Positions 32,191 to 41,657 of a DNA stretch of 64,000 nt are shown here, one piece after another. A model generated the notes under the pieces. That model saw nothing but the letters and a program-made list of their open reading frames with translations, was not told the origin of the DNA and searched no databases. A program made the position numbers and the translations under genes. Position 1 is the first letter of the stretch, and the number at the start of each line of letters is the position of its first letter. The stretch comes from Clostridia bacterium (GTDB taxonomy: Bacteria > Bacillota > Clostridia > Oscillospirales > Acutalibacteraceae), in contig JAFTWB010000007.1 of the NCBI GenBank assembly GCA_017465505.1, positions 1 through 64,000 of the forward strand, written 5' to 3'.

Positions 32191-33075
32191 TCAACCCGGA
32201 AGAGGTTCAAGAACTTCTATGGTCATAATCTCGCTTACAATCTCATTTGTCTTTGTGTCACGGATGTAAACTGTGAGGGTGTATGTGCCCATATCTTCAA
32301 ATTTTTCCAGTAAGAAGGTGTTTTTGTCAGAATAGTCTTGAACGACTTTGGAATTAAGCAGGAATCGGTACTCGTAATTACCGCTGCCGCCCATAGCGGT
32401 GGCAGTAAATTCGGTATCGTAGACATATTCGTGCAGGACGGTGTGATTGTTGTGGTGGTAAAATGCCTTTACCGCTAAATTTGAAGTTGAGATTGCCTCA
32501 ACTACCTTGTAATCATAAATGTGTCCGTAATCAACATAGTCAAAGCGGTTGTAATACTTTACCCCAATTCTGTATGTTCCTGTTTCTGTGAAGGTGTGGG
32601 TAAAGCAGTTTTCTTCGCTGATTTCAGTTACTTTTTCTTCATTGATGAAAAACTCATAGCGGAAAGGCTCGCCGTTGCCATCAACCAAAGCGGTAAAGGT
32701 CACAGGTGTGCCTGTTGTAGCCTTGCCGGAGTTGTAGTCAGCATAAAAACCGTTTGCGTGTGCGTCTGTCCAGAAAACGGAATCAACGTTAAAGTCTTCA
32801 ATAATTTCTGCACACTTTTTCTGAATCATAGTGGCGTCTTTTATGGTGACTTTGTTGTCGCCGTCTACTTCTGAAGCGTATTCCTGCAAAGGAGTAAAAG
32901 AGGTGGATTTTACAAGATATTTCTGAATCATAGTGGCGTCTTTAACAGTCACCCTGTCGTCAAGGTCACAGTCGCCTGTGGTTTGTGGTGCAATAGTTGC
33001 CGAAGCACCTGTTGCACAAACGTTATAAAGTGCCAATGCAATAAGTAAAAATGCCGTTATATTTTTCAGTTTCAT
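32191..33075 (-). CDS. Secreted protein with N-terminal dockerin and Ig/PKD-like domains
   Basis: 294 aa. Signal peptide at residues 1-25 (TAFLLIALALYNVCATG). The dockerin comes first (about 33-90: GDCDLDDRVTVKDAT, then SEVDGDNKVTIKDAT), unlike the C-terminal dockerins of its relatives here. Two beta-sandwich repeats follow: GEPFRYEFFINEEKV with FTETGTYRIGVKYYN, and GNYEYRFLLNSKVV with FEDMGTYTLTVYIRD. This repeat type occurs in Clostridia surface proteins with binding roles. ATG 33075 is chosen for its AAGGAGGG site and for starting the signal peptide. An ECF-like promoter block shared with the 46.8-kb gene lies upstream. Confidence 0.88.
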   Translation of the reverse strand: MKLKNITAFLLIALALYNVCATGASATIAPQTTGDCDLDDRVTVKDATMIQKYLVKSTSFTPLQEYASEVDGDNKVTIKDATMIQKKCAEIIEDFNVDSVFWTDAHANGFYADYNSGKATTGTPVTFTALVDGNGEPFRYEFFINEEKVTEISEENCFTHTFTETGTYRIGVKYYNRFDYVDYGHIYDYKVVEAISTSNLAVKAFYHHNNHTVLHEYVYDTEFTATAMGGSGNYEYRFLLNSKVVQDYSDKNTFLLEKFEDMGTYTLTVYIRDTKTNEIVSEIMTIEVLEPLPG

Positions 33076-33104
33076 AAGAACCCTCCTTAAAGTTTTTTCC
33101 TTCA

Positions 33105-33148
33105 CTTATTAGACGCAAAAATCCGCAAAAACTCACTCTGAAATTTTA
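33105..33148 (-). promoter_or_regulatory. ECF-like promoter block, copy 1
   Basis: Minus strand reads TGAGTTTTTGCGG, then ATTTTTGCGTCTAATAAG. The 44-base block matches 48378-48421 at about 40 positions, and both lie 25-30 bases upstream of a dockerin gene start. GCGTC as -10 and an upstream TGAGTT are reminiscent of ECF sigma promoters. Confidence 0.55.
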
Positions 33149-33177
33149 AAAAATTTTAAAAAATTAAACTACCTGAA

Positions 33178-33222
33178 AAAAACGAAGCAATAAACCTTAT
33201 TAAAAGTTCAGTGCTTCGTTTT
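33178..33222. terminator. Terminator beside the XRE gene at 33.2 kb
   Basis: AACGAAGCA (33181-33189) pairs with TGCTTCGTT (33212-33220) around a 22-base loop, with A/T runs at both sides. It touches the XRE stop codon. Confidence 0.65.
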
Positions 33223-33427
33223 AGTTTGCAAAATCATTTCCTGTGATTAAATAATGGATGGATACGTTAAAATACTCTGAAAGCTTAACGAGAGTTTCCA
33301 GATTAGGGCAACGCATACCATTTTCGTAATATGATATAGCTTCTCTGCTGATGTTTAAGTCCATAGCTACCTTGAGCTGACTGTATCCCTTTTTCTTTCT
33401 GATTTCATAAAGCCCAAGCATTTTCAT
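33221..33427 (-). CDS. Small XRE-family regulator, divergent from the CHAP-dockerin gene
   Basis: 68 aa, essentially one helix-turn-helix domain: LYEIRKKKGYSQLKVAMDLN, ISREAISYYENGMRCPN and LSEYFNVSIHYLITG. The ATG at 33427 follows GGAGAATA. Its own promoter (TTGTTA/TACAAT, spacing 16, minus strand at 33448-33475) overlaps operator 1 of the divergent region, so it likely represses itself and the CHAP-dockerin gene. Compare the paired palindromes at 33468-33508. Confidence 0.9.
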   Translation of the reverse strand: MKMLGLYEIRKKKGYSQLKVAMDLNISREAISYYENGMRCPNLETLVKLSEYFNVSIHYLITGNDFAN

Positions 33428-33457
33428 AAAAAATATTCTCCAAATTCATTGTAACTA

Positions 33458-33508
33458 TTGACTATATTGTAACAATCTGTTACACTAAAAATGTAACAGA
33501 TTGTTACA
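33458..33508 (+). promoter_or_regulatory. Divergent control region: promoter with two palindromic operators
   Basis: TTGACT (33458-33463) and TACACT (33481-33486), spacing 17, form the promoter of the CHAP-dockerin gene. Two 17-base palindromes, TGTAACAATCTGTTACA (33468-33484) and TGTAACAGATTGTTACA (33492-33508), start 24 bases apart. Operator 1 covers the spacer and -10; both have arms TGTAACA/TGTTACA. The neighbouring XRE protein is the obvious ligand. Confidence 0.75.
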
Positions 33509-33533
33509 ACACAGCCGATTGGGGGAACAAATA

Positions 33534-36074
33534 ATGAAATTAAGGATTGTAAAAGCATTATCGTTGTTAATGACTATGTTGATAATTGTTACAATGATAT
33601 CTTTTAGTGTGGTCACCTTAAGAGCACTATCTCCTACTTACTCTGTATCATCTTCTTACAAGGCAAGCTCTTATTATACTTCGCTTTGCAATGTATCTTT
33701 GACAGGAAATCAAAGGCAAGATATTATAAATGTTGCTTTATCTCAGGTCGGATACAGAGAGGGAAATTACTCGGGAGATTACAGCGGAGCAGATGATGGT
33801 AGTTATAATAACTACACTGAATATAATTACTGGTACAATAAAAATGTAAGTAGTGGTATGCCTGTGGGAGGAAGCACTGCACCTTGGTGTGCAACGTTTG
33901 TATCGTGGTGTGCAGAACAAGCTAATATTCCTGCCACGATATTGAAAAGATCAACAGCTGCCGGCCATGGTGCTAGCTATTTTAATATAAATTTTTACTC
34001 AGGCTCATCTACACTGGCATCAAGCGGTGATAACGATTCTTACTTTAAAGGATATAACTATATACCCAAAACTGGTGATTTGTTTTATACACGAAGTTGG
34101 TCGCACGTTGGATTAGTGGTGGCTGTTAATGGGGCATATGTTACAACGGTAGAAGGAAATACTAATACTAATGGCAGTTCAGAAGGAAACGGAGTATATA
34201 AGCGAACAAGAGCAATTGGCGACTTGTATTTTGGTGTGCCTGATTATACTGGAACACCAACTCATAATGTCGATTATTCCTTTGGAACAAATTTTACAGC
34301 TTATCCAAAAGAAAAGATTACAGCTTCCAATATTTTTGACGCATATCATAGCCAAATAAGTTCAACTGCTTGGATAGGTACATCTGATTTGTGTACTATT
34401 TATGAGGTTTATACAGATGGATGTTGCAAGATTTCTTATCCTCTTGACGATGGCGGTTATCAAACTGCTTATAGTAAAATATCACTATTTGACATCTCTC
34501 ATACTTGTAATTACAGTGAGCTGATGTGGTATGAAGCGGTTCATCCCCATTATAATTGTTATAAATGCACAATATGTGGTGAAGTAAAAAGGAATACCAA
34601 TGAACTGAATTACATCGATTCTTGCGATGATTGTATAAATCATATTTGTGGTTATGATACACTAATGTGGTATGAAGCGGTTCATCCTCATTATAACGAT
34701 TATAAATGTTTATTGTGTGGCGAAATAAATAGAAATCCTAATGAGATAAACTACGTTGATTCTTGCACTCATTGCAACCATCCTGACAAACCTAGTTTTA
34801 AAGAGTTGTTATCAGATTATAGTGTAAGAGATGATATTGAATTTTCTTGGGATAGCGTAAAAAATGCGACACATTATAATCTGTGGATATTTTATTTGAA
34901 TGAAAATAATGAATGGAAAGAATACACGCATATCTTCTATGCGGATAGCGGATATAAGGAAAAATTACCGAGTGGAGAATATAGGTGTGCGGTACAAGCT
35001 TATAATTCAAACTTTTGGAACGATACTAACACCGACTGGATATATTCGCAGAGCGATTACTATTACTTTACTGTAAAAGAGATTACTCCTCAAAAACCAA
35101 CATTGAATGGTTTTAATACTGAATATACAACAGCAGATACCGTAACATTTTTGTGGGATAGTGTAGAAAATGCAACACATTATAATTTGTGGGTGTACTA
35201 TTTAAATGACGATGAGGAATGGCACGAATATACACATATCTTCTATGTAAATAATGGTCATTTTGAAAACTTTCCTAACGGAGAATACAAATGTGCTTTA
35301 CAGGCGTATAACTCAAACTACTGGAATGAAGATTATACGGATTGGGTGTATTCGCAGAGTGATTTTTACTACTTTACTGTAAAGGATATACCTATTACAA
35401 CTGAGGAAACTGAACCGACAACGGATAGCGTTGAAAAACCTACTTTTACTGTAACTGATCCAATCGAGAATACCGAACCGTCAAGTTCAACTGAATCGAT
35501 TGAACCGACTACTAATATTATAGAGAATCCTTCAGAGTCTGTTACTACCGAGCCAACTGAAACAGTAAGCACAGACCCTGTTGAAACAACTGAGGCGACT
35601 GAGCCAAGCACAGGGGTTGTGGAGAAACCATCGGAATCCGTAACTACTGATCCTGTGGAGTCTACGGTTTTAACCGAAACCACCGAAACCACCGAAAAAG
35701 CAACAACCGCTGAGCCTGTTGAGTCAACTGCCACTGAGCCGACGGAGAGTGAGCCAACATCATCTCCTGTAACATCTTCTCAGGATGAGTCTGAGCCTTC
35801 TACAAGTACATCAAGCAGTGACGAAACAAAACCCACCGAGCCCGAAGATGACAAGGGACTTTTGGGAGATGTAAATGGTGACGGTAAGGTTAATGTTAAG
35901 GACGCAACACTGATTCAGAAGTTTGCGGCTAAGATTACAGCATTGACCGAGGTTGAAAGCCTGCGTGCGGATGTAAACGGTGATACTAAAATTAACGTTA
36001 AGGACGCAACTGCAATTCAGAAATTTGCCGCAAAAATTGAAACAGGCTTCCCCATAGGTAAACCTATCAAATAA
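33534..36074 (+). CDS. Secreted CHAP-domain peptidoglycan hydrolase with C-terminal dockerin
   Basis: 846 aa. Signal/membrane segment at residues 8-30. A CHAP domain spans about 62-235, with catalytic Cys119 (TAPWCATFVSWC), His191 (RSWSHVGLVVAV) and polar partner near TVEGNT. Next come an SH3-like region, two repeats of the type LMWYEAVHPHYNxYKCxxCGE (CxxC pairs, possible metal sites), two ~90-residue fibronectin-like repeats (ATHYNLWxxYLN), a Thr/Glu/Ser/Pro-rich linker (about 620-770) and a dockerin (GDVNGDGKVNVKDAT twice). CHAP enzymes cut peptidoglycan amide or peptide bonds. The 5' two thirds are visibly more AT-rich than neighbouring genes, hinting at transfer. ATG 33534 follows GGGGGA. 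Confidence 0.88.
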   Translation: MKLRIVKALSLLMTMLIIVTMISFSVVTLRALSPTYSVSSSYKASSYYTSLCNVSLTGNQRQDIINVALSQVGYREGNYSGDYSGADDGSYNNYTEYNYWYNKNVSSGMPVGGSTAPWCATFVSWCAEQANIPATILKRSTAAGHGASYFNINFYSGSSTLASSGDNDSYFKGYNYIPKTGDLFYTRSWSHVGLVVAVNGAYVTTVEGNTNTNGSSEGNGVYKRTRAIGDLYFGVPDYTGTPTHNVDYSFGTNFTAYPKEKITASNIFDAYHSQISSTAWIGTSDLCTIYEVYTDGCCKISYPLDDGGYQTAYSKISLFDISHTCNYSELMWYEAVHPHYNCYKCTICGEVKRNTNELNYIDSCDDCINHICGYDTLMWYEAVHPHYNDYKCLLCGEINRNPNEINYVDSCTHCNHPDKPSFKELLSDYSVRDDIEFSWDSVKNATHYNLWIFYLNENNEWKEYTHIFYADSGYKEKLPSGEYRCAVQAYNSNFWNDTNTDWIYSQSDYYYFTVKEITPQKPTLNGFNTEYTTADTVTFLWDSVENATHYNLWVYYLNDDEEWHEYTHIFYVNNGHFENFPNGEYKCALQAYNSNYWNEDYTDWVYSQSDFYYFTVKDIPITTEETEPTTDSVEKPTFTVTDPIENTEPSSSTESIEPTTNIIENPSESVTTEPTETVSTDPVETTEATEPSTGVVEKPSESVTTDPVESTVLTETTETTEKATTAEPVESTATEPTESEPTSSPVTSSQDESEPSTSTSSSDETKPTEPEDDKGLLGDVNGDGKVNVKDATLIQKFAAKITALTEVESLRADVNGDTKINVKDATAIQKFAAKIETGFPIGKPIK

Positions 36075-36087
36075 TTATTTAAAGCTT

Positions 36088-36121
36088 AACCCCTCTGCTT
36101 TTGCAGAGGGGTGCGTTTTTT
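36088..36121. terminator. Terminator between the CHAP-dockerin gene and sigF
   Basis: CCCCTCTGC TTTT GCAGAGGGG stem, then TGCGTTTTTT on the plus strand. It may serve both converging genes. Confidence 0.85.
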
Positions 36122-36786
36122 CAGTCCTTTAGCTTTGCTCTAAGGCTTGTAAGGATTTTCTTTTCACGGCGGCTGATTTGTACTTGGGTTGTGCCTAAGA
36201 TTTTTGCGGTCTGGGTCTGGGTTTTGCTCTGAAAATATCTCAGGGTGATGAGGTTCTGGTCGTCTTCGCTCAGTTCACTTATTGCCTTTTTCAGAGAAAG
36301 GCGTTCGCTGACCTCCTCTTCGCAGGAAGCCACTGGGATTAAAAGCTCAAACTCCTCGTCCTCGTTATCTGTTCTGCTAAGAGAAAGTGGCAGATAGCTT
36401 GAAGCGAGAGCGTCGGTGACGGCCTCTTTACTTTCGTTCAGTAAGGTGCAAAGCTCCTGTACAGTGAGCTCGTTTCCTGTTTTTTTGATGTTTTCTTCGT
36501 TGAGTCTTGCGATTTTTAAGGCGAGCTCTTTGAGCTTTCGGCTGACCTTCACGCTTCCGCCGTCACGCCATATCCGCTTTATTTCGCCCATAATAACAGG
36601 GACGGCGTAGGTGGAAAGCTTAAAACCCTTGCTCTCGTCAAAGCCGTCAATGGCTTTAATCAGCCCGATACACCCTGCGGAAACTATGTCCTCGTATTCC
36701 ACCCCTCTGCCTGTGAACTTTTTTGCAATGGAGTGCACAAGGCCTAAGTTTTGGGCGATTTTTTCTTTCCTTTGTTCATAGGTCAT
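36121..36786 (-). CDS. sigF: Forespore sigma factor SigF
   Basis: 221 aa. First compartment-specific sigma factor of sporulation, active in the forespore. Region 2 is seen in LVHSIAKKFTGRGVEYEDIV and GCIGLIKAIDGFDESKGFKL (polymerase and -10 binding), region 3 in the middle, and region 4 in LSEDDQNLITLRYFQSKTQT with the helix-turn-helix TQTAKILGTTQVQISRREKK. Together with the adjacent spoIIAB and spoIIAA this is the classic spoIIA operon, so SigF rather than SigG is the best call. It overlaps spoIIAB by 11 bases. Confidence 0.95.
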   Translation of the reverse strand: MTYEQRKEKIAQNLGLVHSIAKKFTGRGVEYEDIVSAGCIGLIKAIDGFDESKGFKLSTYAVPVIMGEIKRIWRDGGSVKVSRKLKELALKIARLNEENIKKTGNELTVQELCTLLNESKEAVTDALASSYLPLSLSRTDNEDEEFELLIPVASCEEEVSERLSLKKAISELSEDDQNLITLRYFQSKTQTQTAKILGTTQVQISRREKKILTSLRAKLKD

Positions 36787-37207
36787 AGCTTAACTTCTTT
36801 TTGAGGGTTACGGTTGTGCCTTTGCCCTCTGTTGAACGTACCTTCACGCTGTCCATAAAGCTTTGCATAACTGCAAAGCCAAGGCCTGCTCGCTCTTCAC
36901 CCCCTGTGGTGAAAAGAGGCTCCATTGCTTTTTCAATGTCCTTTATGCCGCAGCCCTTGTCCCTTACTTTAATAGTGACAAGGCTGTTTTCATCTATTGC
37001 TACACTTATGTAAATAAGTCCGCCTTCCTGCTTGTAGCCGTGAACAATGGAGTTTGTCACTGCCTCGCTTACAGAGGTCTTTATATCGGAAAGCTGGCTT
37101 ATTGTGGGGTCAAGCTGCATTAAAAAGGCGGCAACGGCACTTCGGGCGAAGGATTCGTTACTGCTTTTGGCAGGAAAGGAGAATTTTACTTGATTTTTGA
37201 TTTTCAT
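36776..37207 (-). CDS. spoIIAB: Anti-sigma F factor / serine kinase SpoIIAB
   Basis: 143 aa. GHKL-type kinase that binds SigF and phosphorylates SpoIIAA. ATP-binding motifs: ISEAVTNSIVHGYKQ (N box; here SVSEAVTNSIVHGYK), VRDKGCGIKDIEKAMEPLFT (G1) and ERAGLGFAVMQSFMD (G2). The N-terminal SFPAKSSNESFARSAVAAFL is family-typical. It overlaps spoIIAA upstream by 4 bases and sigF downstream by 11 bases, as expected for stoichiometric coupling. Confidence 0.96.
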   Translation of the reverse strand: MKIKNQVKFSFPAKSSNESFARSAVAAFLMQLDPTISQLSDIKTSVSEAVTNSIVHGYKQEGGLIYISVAIDENSLVTIKVRDKGCGIKDIEKAMEPLFTTGGEERAGLGFAVMQSFMDSVKVRSTEGKGTTVTLKKKLSYDL

Positions 37208-37506
37208 TTTATCACCCCCAGAGTTTCTATGCCTGAAAGAGAAAACATCCTTTTAAGGTGAGGCGGCACGTTGGTGACCTCTACCTTGCCACCCATAAGG
37301 GCCATATTCCTGTATCTGCCCATTATGAGCCCTATGCCCGAGGAGTCCATAAAATCTACGTTTTTATAGTCAAGCTTAAGGGTTTTTGGTTTGAGGATTT
37401 CGGCTTTTGCGTCGATTTTCTTGCGGATTACCGCCGCCGTGTGGTGGTCAAGCTCTCCTGAAAGGTGAGCCGTAAGCACCGAGTTTTCGAAGTTTAGCTC
37501 CAGCAT
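37204..37506 (-). CDS. spoIIAA: Anti-sigma F factor antagonist SpoIIAA
   Basis: 100 aa STAS-domain protein. Unphosphorylated SpoIIAA displaces SigF from SpoIIAB. The phosphorylated serine lies in VDFMDSSGIGLIMGRY (first Ser of DSSGIG). Residues LTAHLSGELDHHTAAVIR form the typical N-terminal strand and helix. It is the promoter-proximal gene of the spoIIA operon. No clear sigma-H promoter could be made out upstream. Confidence 0.96.
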   Translation of the reverse strand: MLELNFENSVLTAHLSGELDHHTAAVIRKKIDAKAEILKPKTLKLDYKNVDFMDSSGIGLIMGRYRNMALMGGKVEVTNVPPHLKRMFSLSGIETLGVIK

Positions 37507-37529
37507 TTTTACACATCCTTAAAATAATA

Positions 37530-37572
37530 TATGCCCATACCTATTTTAGTAAGTATGGGCATAATTTTTTGA
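37530..37572 (-). terminator. Probable folC terminator
   Basis: ATGCCCATAC (37531-37540) pairs with GTATGGGCAT (37553-37562); A/T-rich sequence flanks both sides. It separates folC from spoIIAA. Confidence 0.65.
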
Positions 37573-37593
37573 ATTATTCTGTTGTCGGAAAAA

Positions 37594-38874
37594 TTATTTT
37601 TTTAAAATTTCGGGTCTGATTTCACCTGCAAGATAGAGAGAACCGCAGATTATAAGAGCGGCGTTTTCTTCCTTTGCTTTTTTGTAGGCTTTTTCAAAGC
37701 CTTCGGTTACTGTTTTGCAGGGAGTGACTGAGTCGATATGTTGCTTTAAAATTTCTGCCATATCCTCACTTGTTCGTGTGCGTGGATTAGAAACAGGCAC
37801 TGTAAAAGCAGAGGTGAAAAGTCCCTCAAGAAAATTAGCGGAAGTAAGAGAATCCTTGTCAGCCAACATTCCCATTAAAAGAACACGTTTTTTGCCGCCG
37901 GTGTATTTTTTCACTGCCTTTGAGAAAGCCGACATACCGTCGCTGTTGTGAGCACCGTCAAGGATAACGAGGATGTCCTTTCTGAAAACCTCAAACCTTG
38001 CAGGATTCAGGGCGTTTTTAAAGCCTTCTTTCATAGCTTCTTCGGTGATTTTCACCCCTGCGTCCTTGGCAAGCACCGCAAGAGCGGCTAAGGCGGTACG
38101 AGCGTTGCTGAGCTGATGTTCACCAATAAGGCCAAGGGTTAAGGGGATGTTATTAAACTCAAAGGCAGAGCCGTTTATGGTGTCTTCTATAACGTTTATT
38201 TTAATATCTGTGGAGAAAAGCAGAGGGCTGTGGTGATTTATGGCAGAGTTTTTTATTACCCTTGCCACGCTTTCCAGCTGCTCGCCGGAGATAACAGGAC
38301 AGGTGTCTTTGATGATACCGCATTTCTGCAAAGCGATTTCTTCCACGGTTTCACCCAGAATGTCGGTGTGGTCCAACCCTACCTGAGTGATAACGGAGCA
38401 GAGGTTTGTCTTAATAACGTTGGTGGAGTCCAAGAGTCCCCCGAGGCCTGTTTCCAGCACCGCAAGGTCTACCTTTTCACGCTTGAAGTACTCAAAGCAA
38501 AGAGCAGTGACAAACTCAAACTCTGTTATAATAATGTCCTCTTGGTTTAGCTTGTCGACGAAAGTAAAGACGTACTCCGTGAGCTCTGCTAAGGTGTCTT
38601 TTGGGATAGGGGTGGCGTTTATCTGGATTCTTTCGCAGAAATCGGTGATAAAAGGGGAGATGAAAAGCCCTGTTTTGTATCCTGCACTTTTCAGCACAGA
38701 GGACATAAGGGCACAGACAGAGCCTTTGCCGTTTGTACCTGCAACGTGAACAAATTTTGTTTCGTCCTGAGGGTTTTTCATATCGGAGAGAAGTCTTCTG
38801 ATTCGCTCCAGTCCCGGGCGGCTGCCGAATTTATTAAGAGAATGGATTTTTTTCAGTGCTTCAGTATAGGTCAT
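37594..38874 (-). CDS. folC: Bifunctional folylpolyglutamate synthase/dihydrofolate synthase
   Basis: 426 aa. Adds glutamate to dihydropteroate and to folates with ATP in the cytoplasm. Mur-ligase-like motifs: HVAGTNGKGSVCALMSSVL (P-loop), LETGLGGLLDSTNVI and QVGLDHTDILGETVEEIA, plus the C-terminal domain with VILDGAHNSDGMSAF. SRPGLERIRRLL near the start is typical. It overlaps rsmI upstream by 4 bases, so the order is trmN6-like, rsmI, folC in one operon. Confidence 0.97.
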   Translation of the reverse strand: MTYTEALKKIHSLNKFGSRPGLERIRRLLSDMKNPQDETKFVHVAGTNGKGSVCALMSSVLKSAGYKTGLFISPFITDFCERIQINATPIPKDTLAELTEYVFTFVDKLNQEDIIITEFEFVTALCFEYFKREKVDLAVLETGLGGLLDSTNVIKTNLCSVITQVGLDHTDILGETVEEIALQKCGIIKDTCPVISGEQLESVARVIKNSAINHHSPLLFSTDIKINVIEDTINGSAFEFNNIPLTLGLIGEHQLSNARTALAALAVLAKDAGVKITEEAMKEGFKNALNPARFEVFRKDILVILDGAHNSDGMSAFSKAVKKYTGGKKRVLLMGMLADKDSLTSANFLEGLFTSAFTVPVSNPRTRTSEDMAEILKQHIDSVTPCKTVTEGFEKAYKKAKEENAALIICGSLYLAGEIRPEILKK

Positions 38875-39701
38875 TTTGTAAGCTCCCTGTAAATTTCGTT
38901 TTTCTTAAGTCCGCTGACAGTTGCTGCCTTTTTTGCGGCGTCGGAGATTTTTTGCCCCTCTTCTATGTAGCTTTGGGCAAGGTTTACTGCCTGCTCTAAA
39001 GTCATCTGCTCTTCAGCTTCTTCTGCCTTACCCTCTAACACAAGGACGATTTCTCCCTTTAAGGGGTTGTCAGCATAGGTGTAAAGAGCTGATTTTGTGT
39101 CTGTGCGGATGACCTCCTCGTGGATTTTTGTAATCTCACGGACAATGGTGAGCTTTCTCTCGCCAAAATAGGCGTAAAGGTCCTTGAGGGTGTTTGGAAG
39201 CTTGTGAGGAGCTTCGTAAAAAATCATTGTGCGTTTTTCGTTTACAAGTGACTCAAGGTGCTCTTTTCTGCTTTTTTTATTAACCGAAATAAAGCCCTCA
39301 AAGGTAAACCTGCCTGTGCTCAGTCCCGACAGGCAAAGAGCCGAAATAAGAGCGGAAGGGCCGGGGATTACAACGGTTTTAATGCCCAGCTTGCCACATT
39401 CTCTTACCAAATCCTCACCGGGGTCAGAGATACAGGGCATACCTGCGTCGCTTACCACAGCACAGCTTTCTCCCTGTAAAATTCTCTGGCAGATTTCTCC
39501 TGTACGCTGAGCCTTGTTGTGCTCAAAGTAGCTTACCATAGGCTTTTTAATGCCCAAGTGGTTTAAAAGCTTAAGGGTGACCCTTGTGTCCTCGGCGGCG
39601 ATAAAATCCACCTCTGCGAGAATATCGGCACATCTTGGGGACATATCGCTCAGGTTTCCTATGGGTGTACCCACTACATAAAGGGTTTTAGGTTCAGTCA
39701 T
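38871..39701 (-). CDS. rsmI: 16S rRNA (cytidine(1402)-2'-O)-methyltransferase RsmI
   Basis: 276 aa. Uses S-adenosylmethionine to methylate the ribose of C1402 in the 30S decoding centre. Tetrapyrrole-methylase fold motifs: LYVVGTPIGNLSDMSPRC, FIAAEDTRVTLKLLNHL, AVVSDAGMPCISDPGEDLV and VVIPGPSALISALCLSGL. A C-terminal HTH-like tail (AAKKAATVSGLKKNEIYREL) is present. It overlaps both neighbours by a few bases, indicating tight translational coupling. Confidence 0.96.
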   Translation of the reverse strand: MTEPKTLYVVGTPIGNLSDMSPRCADILAEVDFIAAEDTRVTLKLLNHLGIKKPMVSYFEHNKAQRTGEICQRILQGESCAVVSDAGMPCISDPGEDLVRECGKLGIKTVVIPGPSALISALCLSGLSTGRFTFEGFISVNKKSRKEHLESLVNEKRTMIFYEAPHKLPNTLKDLYAYFGERKLTIVREITKIHEEVIRTDTKSALYTYADNPLKGEIVLVLEGKAEEAEEQMTLEQAVNLAQSYIEEGQKISDAAKKAATVSGLKKNEIYRELTK

Positions 39702-40452
39702 TTTTCTGCCTCCCTGCGTTTTGCTGGTAACAGCCGTAAATTGCGTTCATTTCCTCGGTAAAGCTTGAGTCCTCATTCTCCACAATAAGGGTAGGGAGAA
39801 CATCAAGAAAGCCCTGCTTGCCGCCTTTTTTTCCTTTTAAAAGGAAGAGCTTGGGCTTTTTGTTGGCCTTGCCCTGAACAAACCTCAGCTCTTTTGGCTC
39901 AAGGTCGTATTTTCTCATAAGGCTCAAGGCGTCTGTGAGCCTTTCGGGACGCTGACACATACAAAAGCTGCCCGAAAACTGTAAAAGTCTGGAAGCAGTG
40001 CTTATGACGTCCTCCATAGTGCACATAGCCTCGTGACGGGCAAGGTGCTTGCTTTCACTTTCGTTTGTAATGCCGCCGCCTGCAATTTTATAAGGGGGAT
40101 TACAGGTGACAACGTCAAAGTAGCCAAAGGGGATTTTGCCCTTAAGAAACCTTAAATCTTCATTTAAAACAGTGAAATTCTCACCTAAATTGTTATGTGT
40201 GACGCTTCTTTCTATCATATCAGAGGCATCATTTTGTATTTCAACGGCGGTGATTTTAAGCTCTCTGTCAAACCTGCTCCACAAAAGGGGAATTGTACCG
40301 CAGCCTGAGCCAAGGTCCACGCACTTTGCTCTTTTCTTCGGGCTTGCAAAGTGAGCAAGCAAAATTGTGTCTGTGGAAAAATGATGAGTGGGAGAAACAA
40401 TGACCTCAATGCCGTTTCCCAGAGGCTCGAAATGTTCATTTTGTTTAAGCAA
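39694..40452 (-). CDS. tRNA1(Val) (adenine(37)-N6)-methyltransferase-like protein
   Basis: 252 aa. Rossmann-fold methyltransferase with the SAM-binding motif CVDLGSGCGTIPLLWSR and the N6-adenine motif VTCNPPYKIAG (NPPY). The N-terminal VSPTHHFSTDTILLAHFASP matches the TrmN6/YfiC group, which methylates A37 of tRNA-Val in E. coli. In Firmicutes the gene is usually next to rsmI, as here. The target in this organism is inferred by homology. Confidence 0.9.
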   Translation of the reverse strand: MLKQNEHFEPLGNGIEVIVSPTHHFSTDTILLAHFASPKKRAKCVDLGSGCGTIPLLWSRFDRELKITAVEIQNDASDMIERSVTHNNLGENFTVLNEDLRFLKGKIPFGYFDVVTCNPPYKIAGGGITNESESKHLARHEAMCTMEDVISTASRLLQFSGSFCMCQRPERLTDALSLMRKYDLEPKELRFVQGKANKKPKLFLLKGKKGGKQGFLDVLPTLIVENEDSSFTEEMNAIYGCYQQNAGRQKND

Positions 40453-40481
40453 AAAATCACCTTCTTAATTATCTGTAAATG

Positions 40482-40516
40482 GAAAATGCCACACCCGAAA
40501 CGAGTGCGGCATTTGT
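40482..40516 (-). terminator. Terminator of the ferredoxin gene
   Basis: AAATGCCACAC ... GTGCGGCATTT hairpin with one internal mismatch, directly downstream of the ferredoxin stop. Confidence 0.7.
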
Positions 40517-40527
40517 AAGTATAGGGA

Positions 40528-41644
<1,117 letters not shown>

Positions 41645-41657
<13 letters not shown>

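Noticed and set aside
36121..36786. SigG instead of SigF
   Set aside because: It is the third gene of spoIIAA-spoIIAB, overlapping them, the SigF position.
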